DNA from: DASTPP01 sp035762175
Lineage (GTDB): Bacteria > Myxococcota_A > Polyangia > Polyangiales > Polyangiaceae
Length of the DNA stretch: 63,942 nt
Assembly (NCBI GenBank): GCA_035762175.1
Contig: DASTPP010000267.1
Coordinates: 1 to 63,942 of the forward strand
Direction of reading: 5' to 3'
The notes under the pieces are model-generated. The model searched no databases and was not told the DNA's origin. It saw only the letters and a list, made by a program, of their open reading frames with translations. Within the stretch, counting starts at the first letter, position 1, and each line of letters begins with the position of its first letter. A program made the position numbers and the translations under genes. Below, piece after piece: positions 34,964-43,800 of this stretch.

Positions 34964-36415
34964 TCAGGGCCGGGGGGCCTCGCCGGCGCGGGCCATGGGC
35001 AGCGAGCGGCGGGCGGGGGGCGCGGGGCGGGCGCGCTCGCGCTCTTCGGGGGTGAGCTCGCCCTCGAGCGAGTGCTTGTTGGCGCGGGTGACGGCGACCG
35101 AGACGAGGCGACCGACCAGATCGAGGTGCGAGGCGCCGGGCACGTGCACGATCTCGTTGCGCCGCGTGCGGCCCGAGAGCCGGTCGGGCGCGGTCTTGCT
35201 CGGGCCCTCGACGAGCACCTCTTGGGTCGAGCCGACGAGCCGGGCGAGGTGCGCGGCGACGAGCGCCTCGCTGGCCTCGAAGACGCGGGCGAGCCGGCGC
35301 GACTTCTCGGCCTCGCTCACGTCGTCGCCGAGCTTGAGCGCGGGGGTGTAGGGGCGGCGGCTGTACTTGAAGCCGAAGACGCCGAAGAAGCCGACCTCGC
35401 GCACCAGCTCGACCGTCGCCTCGGCCTCGGCCTCGGTCTCGCCGGGGAAGCCCACGATGACGTCGGTCGAGAGGGTGAGCCCCCGGCGCGCCTCGCGCAG
35501 GGCGCCGACGCGCTCGACGTACTCGGCGCGGGTGTAGCGCCTTATCATGCGCTTTAGCACGCGGTCGCTGCCCGACTGCACGGGCATGTGCACGTGCTCG
35601 GCGAGCGCCTCGAGGTCGCGGTGGGCGGCGACGAGCGAGCGCGTCAGGTGGCGGGGGTGCGGGCTCGTGTAGCGCAGGCGCTTGAGCTCGGGCACCTCGG
35701 CGGCGAGGCGACGCAGCAGCGACGGGAACTCGCTCTCGTCGGGGTCGCCGGGCCTCGCCTCGGGCGCGGGCGGCAGGCGCCCGAGCGGGTCGCGGTAGCT
35801 GTTGACGGTCTGCCCGAGCAGCGTGATCTCGGCGGCGCCGGCGGCGACGAGGCGCGCGACCTCGGCCACGATCTCGTCGCTCGCGCGGTAGCGCTCGGGG
35901 CCGCGGGTGTGGGGCACGATGCAGAACGAGCAGCGCTCGTTGCAGCCCTTCATCACGGTCACGAAGGCCGAGGGGCCGGCCGGGCCGGACGCCGCGGCGG
36001 CCTGCAAGAAGCGGGGGTCGTCGACGTCGAAGACCGTGCGCACGACGGGCAGGCCGCCCGTGGTCACCTCGGCGAGCAGCGCGGGCAGCTCGGCGATGTT
36101 GTCGGGGCCGATGACGACGTCGAGCGCGGGCATCTTCTTGAGCAGGCCGCGCCCCTCTTGCTGGGCGACGCAGCCGGCGACGACGAGCGCCGGGCCCCCG
36201 CCCGGGCGCCGCTTGAGCGCGGCGAGCCGGCCGACCTCGCTGCGCAGCTTCTGCTCGGCCTTCTCGCGCACGCTGCAGGTGTTCAGCACGACCACGTCGG
36301 CCTCGGCGGGCGCGCCGGCCGGCACGTACCCCGAGGCGCGCAAGACCTCGTCGAGCCGCTCCGAGTCGTGGACGTTCATCTGACAGCCGAACGTGATAAC
36401 GTTGTACGAAGGCAT
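34964..36415 (-). CDS. miaB: tRNA-2-methylthio-N6-dimethylallyladenosine synthase MiaB
   Basis: 483 residues from the ATG at 36415. MiaB methylthiolates i6A37 of tRNAs that read UNN codons, using two 4Fe-4S clusters and SAM. The auxiliary cluster ligands are Cys11, Cys47 and Cys82, and the radical-SAM cluster uses Cys158, Cys162 and Cys165 (CNERCSFC). TLLGQTVNSYRDP and MPVQSGSDRVLKRMIRRY are family motifs, and a TRAM domain closes the protein. The Arg-rich end (about 455-483) is atypical. It is divergent from the TatA-like gene with 123 bp between starts. Confidence 0.95.
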   Translation of the reverse strand: MPSYNVITFGCQMNVHDSERLDEVLRASGYVPAGAPAEADVVVLNTCSVREKAEQKLRSEVGRLAALKRRPGGGPALVVAGCVAQQEGRGLLKKMPALDVVIGPDNIAELPALLAEVTTGGLPVVRTVFDVDDPRFLQAAAASGPAGPSAFVTVMKGCNERCSFCIVPHTRGPERYRASDEIVAEVARLVAAGAAEITLLGQTVNSYRDPLGRLPPAPEARPGDPDESEFPSLLRRLAAEVPELKRLRYTSPHPRHLTRSLVAAHRDLEALAEHVHMPVQSGSDRVLKRMIRRYTRAEYVERVGALREARRGLTLSTDVIVGFPGETEAEAEATVELVREVGFFGVFGFKYSRRPYTPALKLGDDVSEAEKSRRLARVFEASEALVAAHLARLVGSTQEVLVEGPSKTAPDRLSGRTRRNEIVHVPGASHLDLVGRLVSVAVTRANKHSLEGELTPEERERARPAPPARRSLPMARAGEAPRP

Positions 36416-36538
36416 GGCGCCGGGGCAGGTGTAGCCCGTCCGGGCACCGGCCTCCAGCCTCGCCGCGCGGGCCCGCCCCCCGGGGCGCGGCGGCCGCCCC
36501 GACCGCTCCCCCCGCCCCGACCGCTCTCCCCGCGCCCC

Positions 36539-36793
36539 ATGTGTGGGCTCTCGCCCCTCGAATTCGTCATCGTCGCGCTCCTCGTCGTGACGATCGCCGG
36601 GCCGCGCTTCGTGCCCGCCCTGCGCCGGGCCCTGCCCGCCCGGCCCGCGCGCCCCCCCCCGGGCGCGCGGCCCGAGCCCCTGCGCATCCTCATCGCCCTG
36701 GGCACCGTCCTGCTCATCGGGGTGCTCGTGCTGCGCTTCGGCTCGCGCCTCGCCCCGCTCTTGGCGCGGCTCGTCCGGGGCTCGACCTGGTAA
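36539..36793 (+). CDS. TatA/B-like membrane peptide with a second TM helix
   Basis: 84 residues from the ATG at 36539. LSPLEFVIVALLVVTIAGPRFVPALRRAL matches in pattern the TatA/TatB start: a short TM helix, a G-P hinge, then an amphipathic helix. After a Pro-rich break a second TM helix follows (LIALGTVLLIGVLVLRFG), which TatA and TatB lack. It lies 103 bp upstream of tatB and in the same direction, so it is likely part of the Tat unit. It could be a TatA variant or an accessory subunit. No other tatA is in the window. Confidence 0.65.
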   Translation: MCGLSPLEFVIVALLVVTIAGPRFVPALRRALPARPARPPPGARPEPLRILIALGTVLLIGVLVLRFGSRLAPLLARLVRGSTW

Positions 36794-36896
36794 AACGCGC
36801 CCCGGGGCGGCCCGGCGAGCGCCCCCGAGCGGGCCCCCGGCCCGGCCGGGCCTTCGGCGCTGGCCGCCGGGGCGCACTGCGGCTAAGCAGTCGGGC

Positions 36897-38594
36897 GTGT
36901 TCGGGCTCTCGTTCGGCGAAGTCGTCCTTTTGGTGCTCGTGACGCTCGTGGTCGTCGGGCCGCGCGAGCTGCCCTCGATGATGCGCTCGCTGGGCCGCAC
37001 GCTCTCGCGCCTGCGCCGCATGACCACGCAGCTGCGCGAGCAGAGCGGCATCGACGAGATCTTGCGGGCCGAGGGCATCGACCGCGAGCTGCAAGAGCTG
37101 CGCAAGCTCGCCCAGGGCAAGCTGCTCGACGTCAACCTCGACGACGTGCTCGAAGAGAACATGCCCTCGCCGCCCCGCTGGCGCGAGTACCCGCCGGGGG
37201 GCGTCGACACCTTCGGCGCGCTGCCCGAAGAGGCGCTGCCCTACTTTCCGACCCCCGAGTTCATGGCCACGGCGCCCGCGGCCGCCCTGGCCGTCGCCCC
37301 GGCGGCCGGCGGCGAGCCCGAGGCGGCGACGGGGCCCGCGACCGGCGGCGAGCCCGAGGCGACGACGGGGCCCGCGACCGGCGGTGAGCTCGGGTCCGCG
37401 ACGGCGCTGGCGACCGACGCCCCCGCCGCGACGGCGCCCGACACGCTCGCGGCGACGTCGGTGGTGGCCCTCGTGGCGCCTGCCCTCGACGCGGCGGCCG
37501 CACCCGACGCGATAGCGGCCCCCGACGCGGCAGCGTCGGCCCCGGGTGCGGGGGCGGCCGCGCCTGACACGGGGGCGCCCGCGCCCGACGGCGGGGCGGC
37601 CGCGACGAAGTCGGCGGCGGCGGCCGGTGCGACGCTGCTCGGGCCCCCGTGCCTCGTACCGGGCCGCGCCACGCCGAGCGCAGAAACGAGCCCTGGGGCG
37701 GGCGAGGGGGCCCCGCCCGCGCCCGGCGCGGCGGCCGCGGGCGCAGGCGACGCCGACGCGACGCCCTCGCGCGAGGCCGAGGCGACGCCCTTTCTCCAGG
37801 CCATCGCGTCGGTCTCGGCCGATGATGCCCCCTCGACCGAGGCCTCGCTGCAGGCTGCCGAGGCCGACGCCACCGCGACGGCCGACGCCGCCGCAAAGGC
37901 CGACGGCGCGACACCGGCTGACGCCACCACGAAGGCTGACGCCACCGCGGTGGCCGATGCCGACGCGAAGGCTGACGCCACCGCAAAGGCCGACGCCGAC
38001 GCGAAGGCTAACGCCGACGCGAAGGCCGACGGCGCGACGCCGGCTGACGCCAGCGCGCCGGGGCTCGCCGCGCCCCCCACGGGCGCCGGGCCGGACGCTA
38101 CCGCCGCGTCGCCCAGCACCGTCGTGACCGTCGCCGGCGCCCCCTCGCCGGCCGATGTCGCGGCGTCCGTCGCCGCCGCGCCGCCCGACGACGAGGCGGC
38201 GCCTGCCGACGGGCCGGCGCGCGGCGATGCGGCAGCGAGCGCGGCGTCGCCCTCCCCCGCCGTGGCGGCGCCCGACGGCGCCGGCCGGCCCCCGCCCACG
38301 CCCGGCCCGGGCGCCGAGGGCGCGGGAGGCGGGGCGGCCCCCCCGGGCGCGACGCCGCGCCCGCTGCAGGTGTTCTCGAAGGCGGCCGGCAGCGCCTCGC
38401 AGACGCTGCCCGGTCTCGGGCTCTCGGTGCGCTCGCTCGCCGCCGCGCGCGCGCCCCAGGCGCCCGCGCCGCCCGAGCCCGAGCCGGACGCCGCGGGGCG
38501 CGTCGCGCGCGGCCCGGCGAGGCCGGTGCCGGTCGAGACGGCGGCGGCCGAGGCCCCCGCGGCCGCGCCCGACGAGGGGGCGAGCTCGCGCTGA
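36897..38594 (+). CDS. tatB: TatB-like protein with very long Ala-rich extension
   Basis: 565 residues from a GTG at 36897. Residues 1-100 are a standard TatB: FGLSFGEVVLLVLVTLVVVGP, ELPSMMRSLGR and an amphipathic helix up to DELREL-type heptads (ELQELRKLAQGK). Ordinary TatB proteins are about 130-200 residues. Here residues 120-565 are an Ala/Asp/Pro/Gly extension with runs of ADATAKADA and PATGGEPEA, probably disordered and partly encoded by short tandem repeats (37860-38050). It is followed after 87 bp by tatC. It would sit in the inner membrane with the extension in the cytosol. Confidence 0.85.
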   Translation: MFGLSFGEVVLLVLVTLVVVGPRELPSMMRSLGRTLSRLRRMTTQLREQSGIDEILRAEGIDRELQELRKLAQGKLLDVNLDDVLEENMPSPPRWREYPPGGVDTFGALPEEALPYFPTPEFMATAPAAALAVAPAAGGEPEAATGPATGGEPEATTGPATGGELGSATALATDAPAATAPDTLAATSVVALVAPALDAAAAPDAIAAPDAAASAPGAGAAAPDTGAPAPDGGAAATKSAAAAGATLLGPPCLVPGRATPSAETSPGAGEGAPPAPGAAAAGAGDADATPSREAEATPFLQAIASVSADDAPSTEASLQAAEADATATADAAAKADGATPADATTKADATAVADADAKADATAKADADAKANADAKADGATPADASAPGLAAPPTGAGPDATAASPSTVVTVAGAPSPADVAASVAAAPPDDEAAPADGPARGDAAASAASPSPAVAAPDGAGRPPPTPGPGAEGAGGGAAPPGATPRPLQVFSKAAGSASQTLPGLGLSVRSLAAARAPQAPAPPEPEPDAAGRVARGPARPVPVETAAAEAPAAAPDEGASSR

Positions 38595-38681
38595 GTCCGG
38601 CCCCGCCGCGGGCGGGCCGAGCCGGCGGCCCGCCGCGGCCCGCGCCCGGCGGCGCGCGGAGATCCGTGATACAGCCTCGTC

Positions 38682-39605
38682 ATGGAGACGACGACGGCGA
38701 CGACGGACGCCACGCCCGAAGACGACAAGGTCATGTCGTTCTGGGAGCACCTCGACGAGCTGCGCTCGCGGCTCACGAGGGCGATGATCGCGTACGTCGT
38801 GGCGATGTTCGTCGCCTGGTACTTCAAAGACCAGATGCTGAAGGTGCTCTGCGAGCCCTTCATGCTCTCGTGGCACGCGGCGAACGTGCCGGGCGAGTGG
38901 CAGCTGCACTTCGCGGCGCCGGGCGACATGTTCCTCGCCTACTTCAAGCTCTCGATGCTGGCGGGGCTCGGCATCGCGGCGCCCATCATCTTCTGGCAGC
39001 TCTGGGCCTTCATCGCGCCCGGCCTCTACAAGAACGAGAAGCGCTACGCCATCCTCGTCGTCCTCGCCTCGACCGCGTTCTTCCTCGGGGGCGCGTACTT
39101 CGGCTGGCGCGTCGCCTTCCCCATCTCCTTCGGCTACTTCCTCGGCCTGACGGGCGAGGCGGCGGCGGCGGGCGTGCGCATCCAGCCGACGGTGATGATG
39201 GGCGAGTACCTCGACTTCGTCGGGCAGATGTTGCTCGCCTTCGGCATCATCTTCGAGCTGCCGCTCTTTCTGACGGCGCTCTCGGTCATCGGCATCGTCA
39301 ACTACCTGACGCTCTACCGCTTCGGCCGCTGGTTCGTCCTCATCGCCTCGATCGTTGGCGCCGTGCTCTCGCCGCCCGACACGACGAGCATGGTCGTGAT
39401 GACCGTGCCGCTCATCGTGCTCTACTTCGTCTCGGTCGGGCTCGCGTACGTCTTCGGCCAGAAGCCGACGCCCGAGCAGATCGAGCGCGACCGGCGCTGG
39501 CGCGAAGAGAAGCGCATCGAGCGCGAGGCGCGCCGCGCCGAGAAGCGCGCCGAGGCGAAGGCCGCCGCCGAAGCCAAGGCCCGCGGCGAAAGCGACGAAG
39601 CGTAG
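38682..39605 (+). CDS. tatC: Twin-arginine translocase subunit TatC
   Basis: 307 residues with six TM helices. SFWEHLDELRSRLTRAMIAY is the conserved N-terminal cytosolic signature with the Glu that contacts twin-arginine signals, and FELPLFLTALSVIGIV and VLSPPDTTSM are further hallmarks. An extra charged C-terminal tail (about 260-307; Arg/Lys/Glu/Ala) is a likely helix or coiled coil. TatC is the receptor and core of the Tat pathway, exporting folded proteins. It completes a TatA-like/TatB/TatC cluster. Confidence 0.96.
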   Translation: METTTATTDATPEDDKVMSFWEHLDELRSRLTRAMIAYVVAMFVAWYFKDQMLKVLCEPFMLSWHAANVPGEWQLHFAAPGDMFLAYFKLSMLAGLGIAAPIIFWQLWAFIAPGLYKNEKRYAILVVLASTAFFLGGAYFGWRVAFPISFGYFLGLTGEAAAAGVRIQPTVMMGEYLDFVGQMLLAFGIIFELPLFLTALSVIGIVNYLTLYRFGRWFVLIASIVGAVLSPPDTTSMVVMTVPLIVLYFVSVGLAYVFGQKPTPEQIERDRRWREEKRIEREARRAEKRAEAKAAAEAKARGESDEA

Positions 39606-39783
39606 CCCGGCCCGCGGGGCTCGCCCCCGCCCCCCGAGCGGCCGAGCTCGAGCGCCCTTTTCGGCGCCAGGGCGAGCCGCCCCGGCGGCGCCCCATGCAC
39701 GATGCGCACCGCGCTTACCGCGGGTTGCTGACGACGGACCGCCGTGACAGACCGAGCTGACGGGCGCCCTCGGGCCCGGGTCG

Positions 39784-41325
39784 ATGAGCGACTTTGCCCT
39801 CCTCCTGCTCGTTGCGGCGCTCGCCTTCGCGTCGGTCACGTGGGGCCCGCTCTGGCTGCAGCGCCGCCGCGCGCTCGGGCGTGGTGGGCCCGGCCCCCGA
39901 ACCCTGCCCGGCCCAGCGCCCGCCGCCCTGCCCCGCCCCGCCGAGCCTACCCCCTGGGCCCGCGAGCCCTCGGCCGCCGCCCGTGAACTCGCTACGCCCT
40001 CGCCCCGCGAGCCCTCGGCCGCCGCCCGTAAAGTCGCGGCGCCGAGCGCGGGGCTCGCCCACGCCTCGGACGCCGACGGGCCCGCGCCCGCCCCCGGCCC
40101 GGGCGGCGCCCGACTCGCGCCGGCCCCGACCCCGCGTAGCCCCGGGCTCCCCCTCGACGCGGCCGCGCGCGGCGCCGAGTGTACGCCCGCCCCGGCCTCG
40201 AACGGTGCGGCCGCGCGCGGCGCCGAGCGTACGCCCGCCCCGGCCTCGAACGGTGCGGCCGCGCGCGGCGCCGAGCGTACACCCGCCCCGGCCTCGAACG
40301 ATGAGGCGCCGGGCCTAGCCGAGGCCCTCGACGGCGAGACCGCGAGCGCGGTCGAGGCCGCCGCCTCTGCCGCCGCCAGCGCCTCGGCCGCCGCCCCCGG
40401 CGAGGGCGTCGTCTCGGTCGAGGCCGACTCGCCCGCCGAGACCGCCGTCGCCGCCGCCAAGCCCGCTGCCGGCGCCGAGCGGGCGCCCGCCGTGGTGCTC
40501 GTGCACGGCATCTTGGGCTTCGACCAGCTCCGGCTCTTGCGCTGGCGCGTGCATTACTTCCGCGGCGTCGCCGACCACCTGCGCGACGTCGGCGTCAACG
40601 CTTACGTCGTGCGCGTGCCCGCGCTCGACGCCATCCCCGCGAGGGCGCTCGCGCTCGCCAAGTTCGTCAAGTCGCTGCCCCACGATCGCGTCACGCTCAT
40701 CGCCCACAGCATGGGCGGGCTCGACGCGCGCTACGCCATCGCCCACCTCGGCCTGGCCGAGCGCGTGCCGGTGCTGGTCACGGTCGCCACCCCGCACCAC
40801 GGCACGCCCCTCGCCGATCTGCTCACGCGGCGCCCGGCGCGCGTCGCCCGCAAGCTCGCCGCCAAGCTCGGCGTGCGCAGCGAGGCCGTCGAGTGCGTGA
40901 CGACCGAGCGCATGGCGCGCTTCAACGACGAGGTGCCCGACGCGCCCGGCGTCACTTACGCCTGCGTGCCCTGCGGCAGGCGCGCGCGGCCCGGCGCCAT
41001 CCACCCGCTCTTGCGGCCGACCTACCGCTACCTGCGTCACGTCGCCGGGCCCAACGACGGCATCGTGCCCGTCAGCTCGCAGATTTGGGGCACGGTCGTC
41101 GAAGAGATCGAGGCCGACCACTGGGCGCAGGTCGGCTGGTCGACCCGCTTCGACGCGCCCCTCTTCTACGCCGACATCGTGGTGCACCTCTCCCGGCTCG
41201 GCCTGCTGCCGCCGCCCTCGTTCGCCGAGCTGCCGGCCGCCCGCGCCCCCTTGCGCCTCGGCCCCGCGCCGCGCGCCGTGAGCGCGCTGGCGGGCGCGGG
41301 CCTGCATACCCGCCCGAACGAGTAG
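39784..41325 (+). CDS. Membrane-anchored triacylglycerol lipase-like alpha/beta hydrolase
   Basis: 513 residues. An N-terminal TM anchor (FALLLLVAALAFASVTWG), a low-complexity linker, then an alpha/beta hydrolase (about 235-480). The oxyanion loop is VVLVHGILGF, and the nucleophile elbow is AHSMGG with Ser309. DGIVPVSSQIWG and DHWAQVGWS supply the likely Asp and His. The pattern resembles bacterial triacylglycerol lipases of family I. Between residues 127 and 175 there are three copies of a 16-residue repeat (48-bp tandem, about 40163-40306; RGAERTPAPASNG). The last residues (AGAGLHTRPNE) come from the first unit of a 41-bp repeat that continues past the stop. Confidence 0.86.
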   Translation: MSDFALLLLVAALAFASVTWGPLWLQRRRALGRGGPGPRTLPGPAPAALPRPAEPTPWAREPSAAARELATPSPREPSAAARKVAAPSAGLAHASDADGPAPAPGPGGARLAPAPTPRSPGLPLDAAARGAECTPAPASNGAAARGAERTPAPASNGAAARGAERTPAPASNDEAPGLAEALDGETASAVEAAASAAASASAAAPGEGVVSVEADSPAETAVAAAKPAAGAERAPAVVLVHGILGFDQLRLLRWRVHYFRGVADHLRDVGVNAYVVRVPALDAIPARALALAKFVKSLPHDRVTLIAHSMGGLDARYAIAHLGLAERVPVLVTVATPHHGTPLADLLTRRPARVARKLAAKLGVRSEAVECVTTERMARFNDEVPDAPGVTYACVPCGRRARPGAIHPLLRPTYRYLRHVAGPNDGIVPVSSQIWGTVVEEIEADHWAQVGWSTRFDAPLFYADIVVHLSRLGLLPPPSFAELPAARAPLRLGPAPRAVSALAGAGLHTRPNE

Positions 41326-41412
41326 CGCCGGCGGGCGCGGGCCTGCGGACCCGCCCGACCGAGAAGCACCGGCGGGCGCCGGCCTGCAGGCCTGCCCCAA
41401 CGAATCGCGGCG
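41290..41412. repeat. Three-unit 41-bp repeat at the lipase 3' end
   Basis: GCGGGCGCGGGCCTGC or close variants begin at 41290, 41331 and 41372, exactly 41 bp apart. Each unit contains dyad symmetry (CGGGCGCGGG and CCCGCCCG, or GCCGGCCTGCAGGCC). The first unit encodes the lipase C-terminus and its stop; the other two are non-coding. It lies just upstream of array B. Confidence 0.82.
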
Positions 41413-41464
41413 CCGGAGGCGCTGACCGCCAGGGCCGGGCGACTGTCAAGGCGCGCGGTCGGAG

Positions 41465-41780
41465 AAAAAAGTACGCGTACTTTCTTTTGTGGGTCCCCCC
41501 CTTCGAAGAAAGTACCGCTACTTTTTCGGGAGCCCCTGCCCCCCTCGCAGGGCAGTACGCCGACTAATTTTTGTGAGGCTTGTGCCGCCCCCAAAAGTAC
41601 CGTTACTTTTTTGTGAGGCTCCGAGGGGCCCGAAAAAAGTACGCGTACTTTTTCTGGGGAGGGGCCCCTACCCGAAAAAAGTACGCGTACTTTTTCTGGG
41701 GTGGTCGACCTCCCCAAAAAAGTAGCGGTACTTTTTCCGAAGTACTCGACCCCTCCCGAAGAAGTACCGTCACGTTCTCG
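41465..41780. repeat. Array B: eight AT-rich dyads at 42-bp period
   Basis: Palindrome centres begin at 41471, 41512, 41555, 41597, 41639, 41681, 41722 and 41764, spacings 41, 43, 42, 42, 42, 41 and 42 bp. The best units are AAAAAAGTACGCGTACTTTT; others are degenerate (GTACCGCTAC, GTACCGTTAC). Between them lie GC-rich palindromes such as GGGGTGGTCGACCTCCCC, offset by about half a period. The A/T-rich cores stand out sharply from the surrounding DNA. No coding frame is credible. The array separates the lipase from a promoter region. Confidence 0.9.
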
Positions 41781-42148
41781 GGGCGACCCGGGGGGCCTCG
41801 CGCAACGCCCCGGCCTTCGTCCGGCGCGCCCGCCGCGCTGCTCGCGAGCGCGCGCCCTTGCCTCGCTGGCCTCTGGGCGACTGCGGCCCCCTCGGCGTGG
41901 TCGAGGCAGAACGATCGCGTGCGTTCGGTGGTATCACGGGGTTCGAGGCCGGTCGTGGCGAGGTACCGCCGAGCATGACGCGTCGTGCTACCTGTGCTTC
42001 ATTGCTGCTACGCAGCAAGGCCGATTGCACGAGAAAGATGCGAACCGCTCGAGCGAGCCTGCGTCATTGGCCCTTTATGTCCATGCGCGTCATGGCCTTT
42101 CGCGTCATGTACGGCCGAAAAAATAGGGGGTAGGTTTTTGCAGAGTGC
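41781..42148. other. Intergenic stretch of lower G+C
   Basis: About 370 bp after array B with mixed base composition and no reading frame that resembles a protein. GCGCGTCATGGCC and TTCGCGTCATG near 42080-42110 are a short direct repeat. I see no other feature. Confidence 0.4.
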
Positions 42149-42196
42149 TTGACAGAGGTCGCCCTTGGCCGGTAACGAACATGATGAATGATTCAT
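42149..42196 (+). promoter_or_regulatory. Candidate sigma-70-like promoter with operator palindrome
   Basis: TTGACA at 42149-42154, an 18-bp spacer, and TAACGA at 42173-42178. Just downstream, ATGAATGATTCAT (42184-42196) is a perfect 13-bp palindrome, well placed as an operator. The next gene starts at 42485, so any transcript has a leader of about 300 bases. Confidence 0.5.
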
Positions 42197-42484
42197 GTTT
42201 CACCTTGGCCCTGCGCTCGCCCCGAAGGGGGTCGTGCGTGTCGCGCGGTCGAAGAGGCGTTCGGCAGGTGTGGCTCGGCACGCGCCTCCTGAACGCCTCT
42301 CCGGCCGCGCGCCCTGAGGGCGCCGGGGCCCCCTCCTCCAGCACCGAACGACCCTCCGGGCGCGGCGATCGCGCCCCGGCCGAGCCTCGCCCGGCCCAAG
42401 CCCCCGACCCGGTTTCGCCCCGCCCGCCAGCCGCGGGGCCGCCCCCTCTCTCGTTCTTCGTTTCCTAACAGGAGCACCCCCACC

Positions 42485-43777
42485 ATGCGACGTCACCTCT
42501 CCCTCCTCCTCGCCCTCCCCCTCGCGGCATCGTTTTATGTGGCCGGCTGTCTATCCGATTCGGACGGGGCCGGCGCTTCGGGCGCCGGCGGCGCCAGCGG
42601 CACGGGCACGGGCGGCAGCACCAGCACGGGCGGCACCGGCACGGGCGGCTCGGGCACGGGCGGCTCGACCGTGGCGGGCAGCGGCGGCGGCACGACCGCG
42701 GGCTCGGCCGGCAGCGGGGGCGCCCCGGGGCCCGACCCGAGCACGGTCGAGGCGAGCAAGGACGCCGACCGGAAGTATGTGCCCTATCGCGACAACCTGG
42801 CGGAGCACCCGGGTTGCACGAAAGCCGATCTGGACACCCGCAAGGCCTTCGACGGTGCGAATGCTTCGTACACGGCGACCGAGAGCATTCAAGGCTACCC
42901 CTGCGCGGCGAAAGAATATGCGCTGCCGGTGGCCGAAGACACGACCAAGCCCATCGTCGTGCTCGTGCACGGCAACTCGTCGACGCCGCTCGACTTCGAG
43001 GCCTTTCCGGCCGGAACGGGCGCGCCGCAGCTCTCCGAGCAGCTCGTCCAGAACGGCTTCAAGACCTTCGCCGTCGACTTCCGCTTCGACAAGAACCCCG
43101 ACCCGCAGGAGACCAACCCGGGGCGCAACATCGATCACGGCTGGGCCGTGCCGATCTTGCAAAGCATGACGACCGCCCTCTTCCAACAGTACCCCGACCG
43201 GAAGTTCAGCCTGGTCGGCTTCTCGCTCGGCACGACCGTGATCCGGGACACGCTCCGCCGCATGCACCGCGAGAAGAAGGTGCCTTTCTCGCGCATCAAG
43301 GATCTTGTCCTGCTGGCCGGCGGCAACCACGGCGTTTCGACGTTCTTCGGCCAGCAACAACTCTGCGTCGACGTCAACAACCCCAAGAACCCGACGATGG
43401 CGGGCCTCGCGGCGTGCCAGCTCGGCGACCGCGGCAGCTACGTACCGGTGCCCTTCCACGTCCCCCTCAACGGGCCCGACGGGGCCTTCGAAACGCCCTG
43501 CCTCGACGGCGTCAACGCCTTCGGCCAGGCGGGCGTCTGCGGCGGCAACTCGGTCCAATACACGACGATCGTCATGAAAGATGAGGCGAACGGCGTCTAC
43601 CAAGACGAGTTCGTCTCGCAGGGCAGCTCGGCGCTCAAGGGCGCCACGAATTTGACGGTCGAGCTCGAAGACCAAGATCCGACCACCTACTTTCTCGGCG
43701 GCTTCTTCGATGATCACTACGGCGCGCTCCGCAGCCCGAAGGCCCTCGGGCTCATCCTGGCCGCGCTGGGCGACTGA
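42485..43777 (+). CDS. Alpha/beta-hydrolase lipoprotein
   Basis: 430 residues. Signal peptide with lipobox YVAGC, a Gly/Ser/Thr linker (about 25-80), then a lipase-like alpha/beta hydrolase: IVVLVHGNSSTPLDFE as the oxyanion loop and LVGFSLGTTVIRDTL as nucleophile elbow with Ser247. LAGGNHGVSTFF and DHYGALRSPKALG give candidates for the remaining triad. AACAGGAG lies upstream of the ATG. Probably an outer-membrane-anchored esterase or lipase. The G+C and codon use are somewhat lower than in neighbouring genes. Confidence 0.83.
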   Translation: MRRHLSLLLALPLAASFYVAGCLSDSDGAGASGAGGASGTGTGGSTSTGGTGTGGSGTGGSTVAGSGGGTTAGSAGSGGAPGPDPSTVEASKDADRKYVPYRDNLAEHPGCTKADLDTRKAFDGANASYTATESIQGYPCAAKEYALPVAEDTTKPIVVLVHGNSSTPLDFEAFPAGTGAPQLSEQLVQNGFKTFAVDFRFDKNPDPQETNPGRNIDHGWAVPILQSMTTALFQQYPDRKFSLVGFSLGTTVIRDTLRRMHREKKVPFSRIKDLVLLAGGNHGVSTFFGQQQLCVDVNNPKNPTMAGLAACQLGDRGSYVPVPFHVPLNGPDGAFETPCLDGVNAFGQAGVCGGNSVQYTTIVMKDEANGVYQDEFVSQGSSALKGATNLTVELEDQDPTTYFLGGFFDDHYGALRSPKALGLILAALGD

Positions 43778-43800
43778 AACGCCACGCCCCGAGCCCGCCC

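Noticed and set aside
41489..42133. Short frames through array B (with KKVRVLF-type repeats)
   Set aside because: They translate the tandem dyads and change frame with unit length; no start signals.
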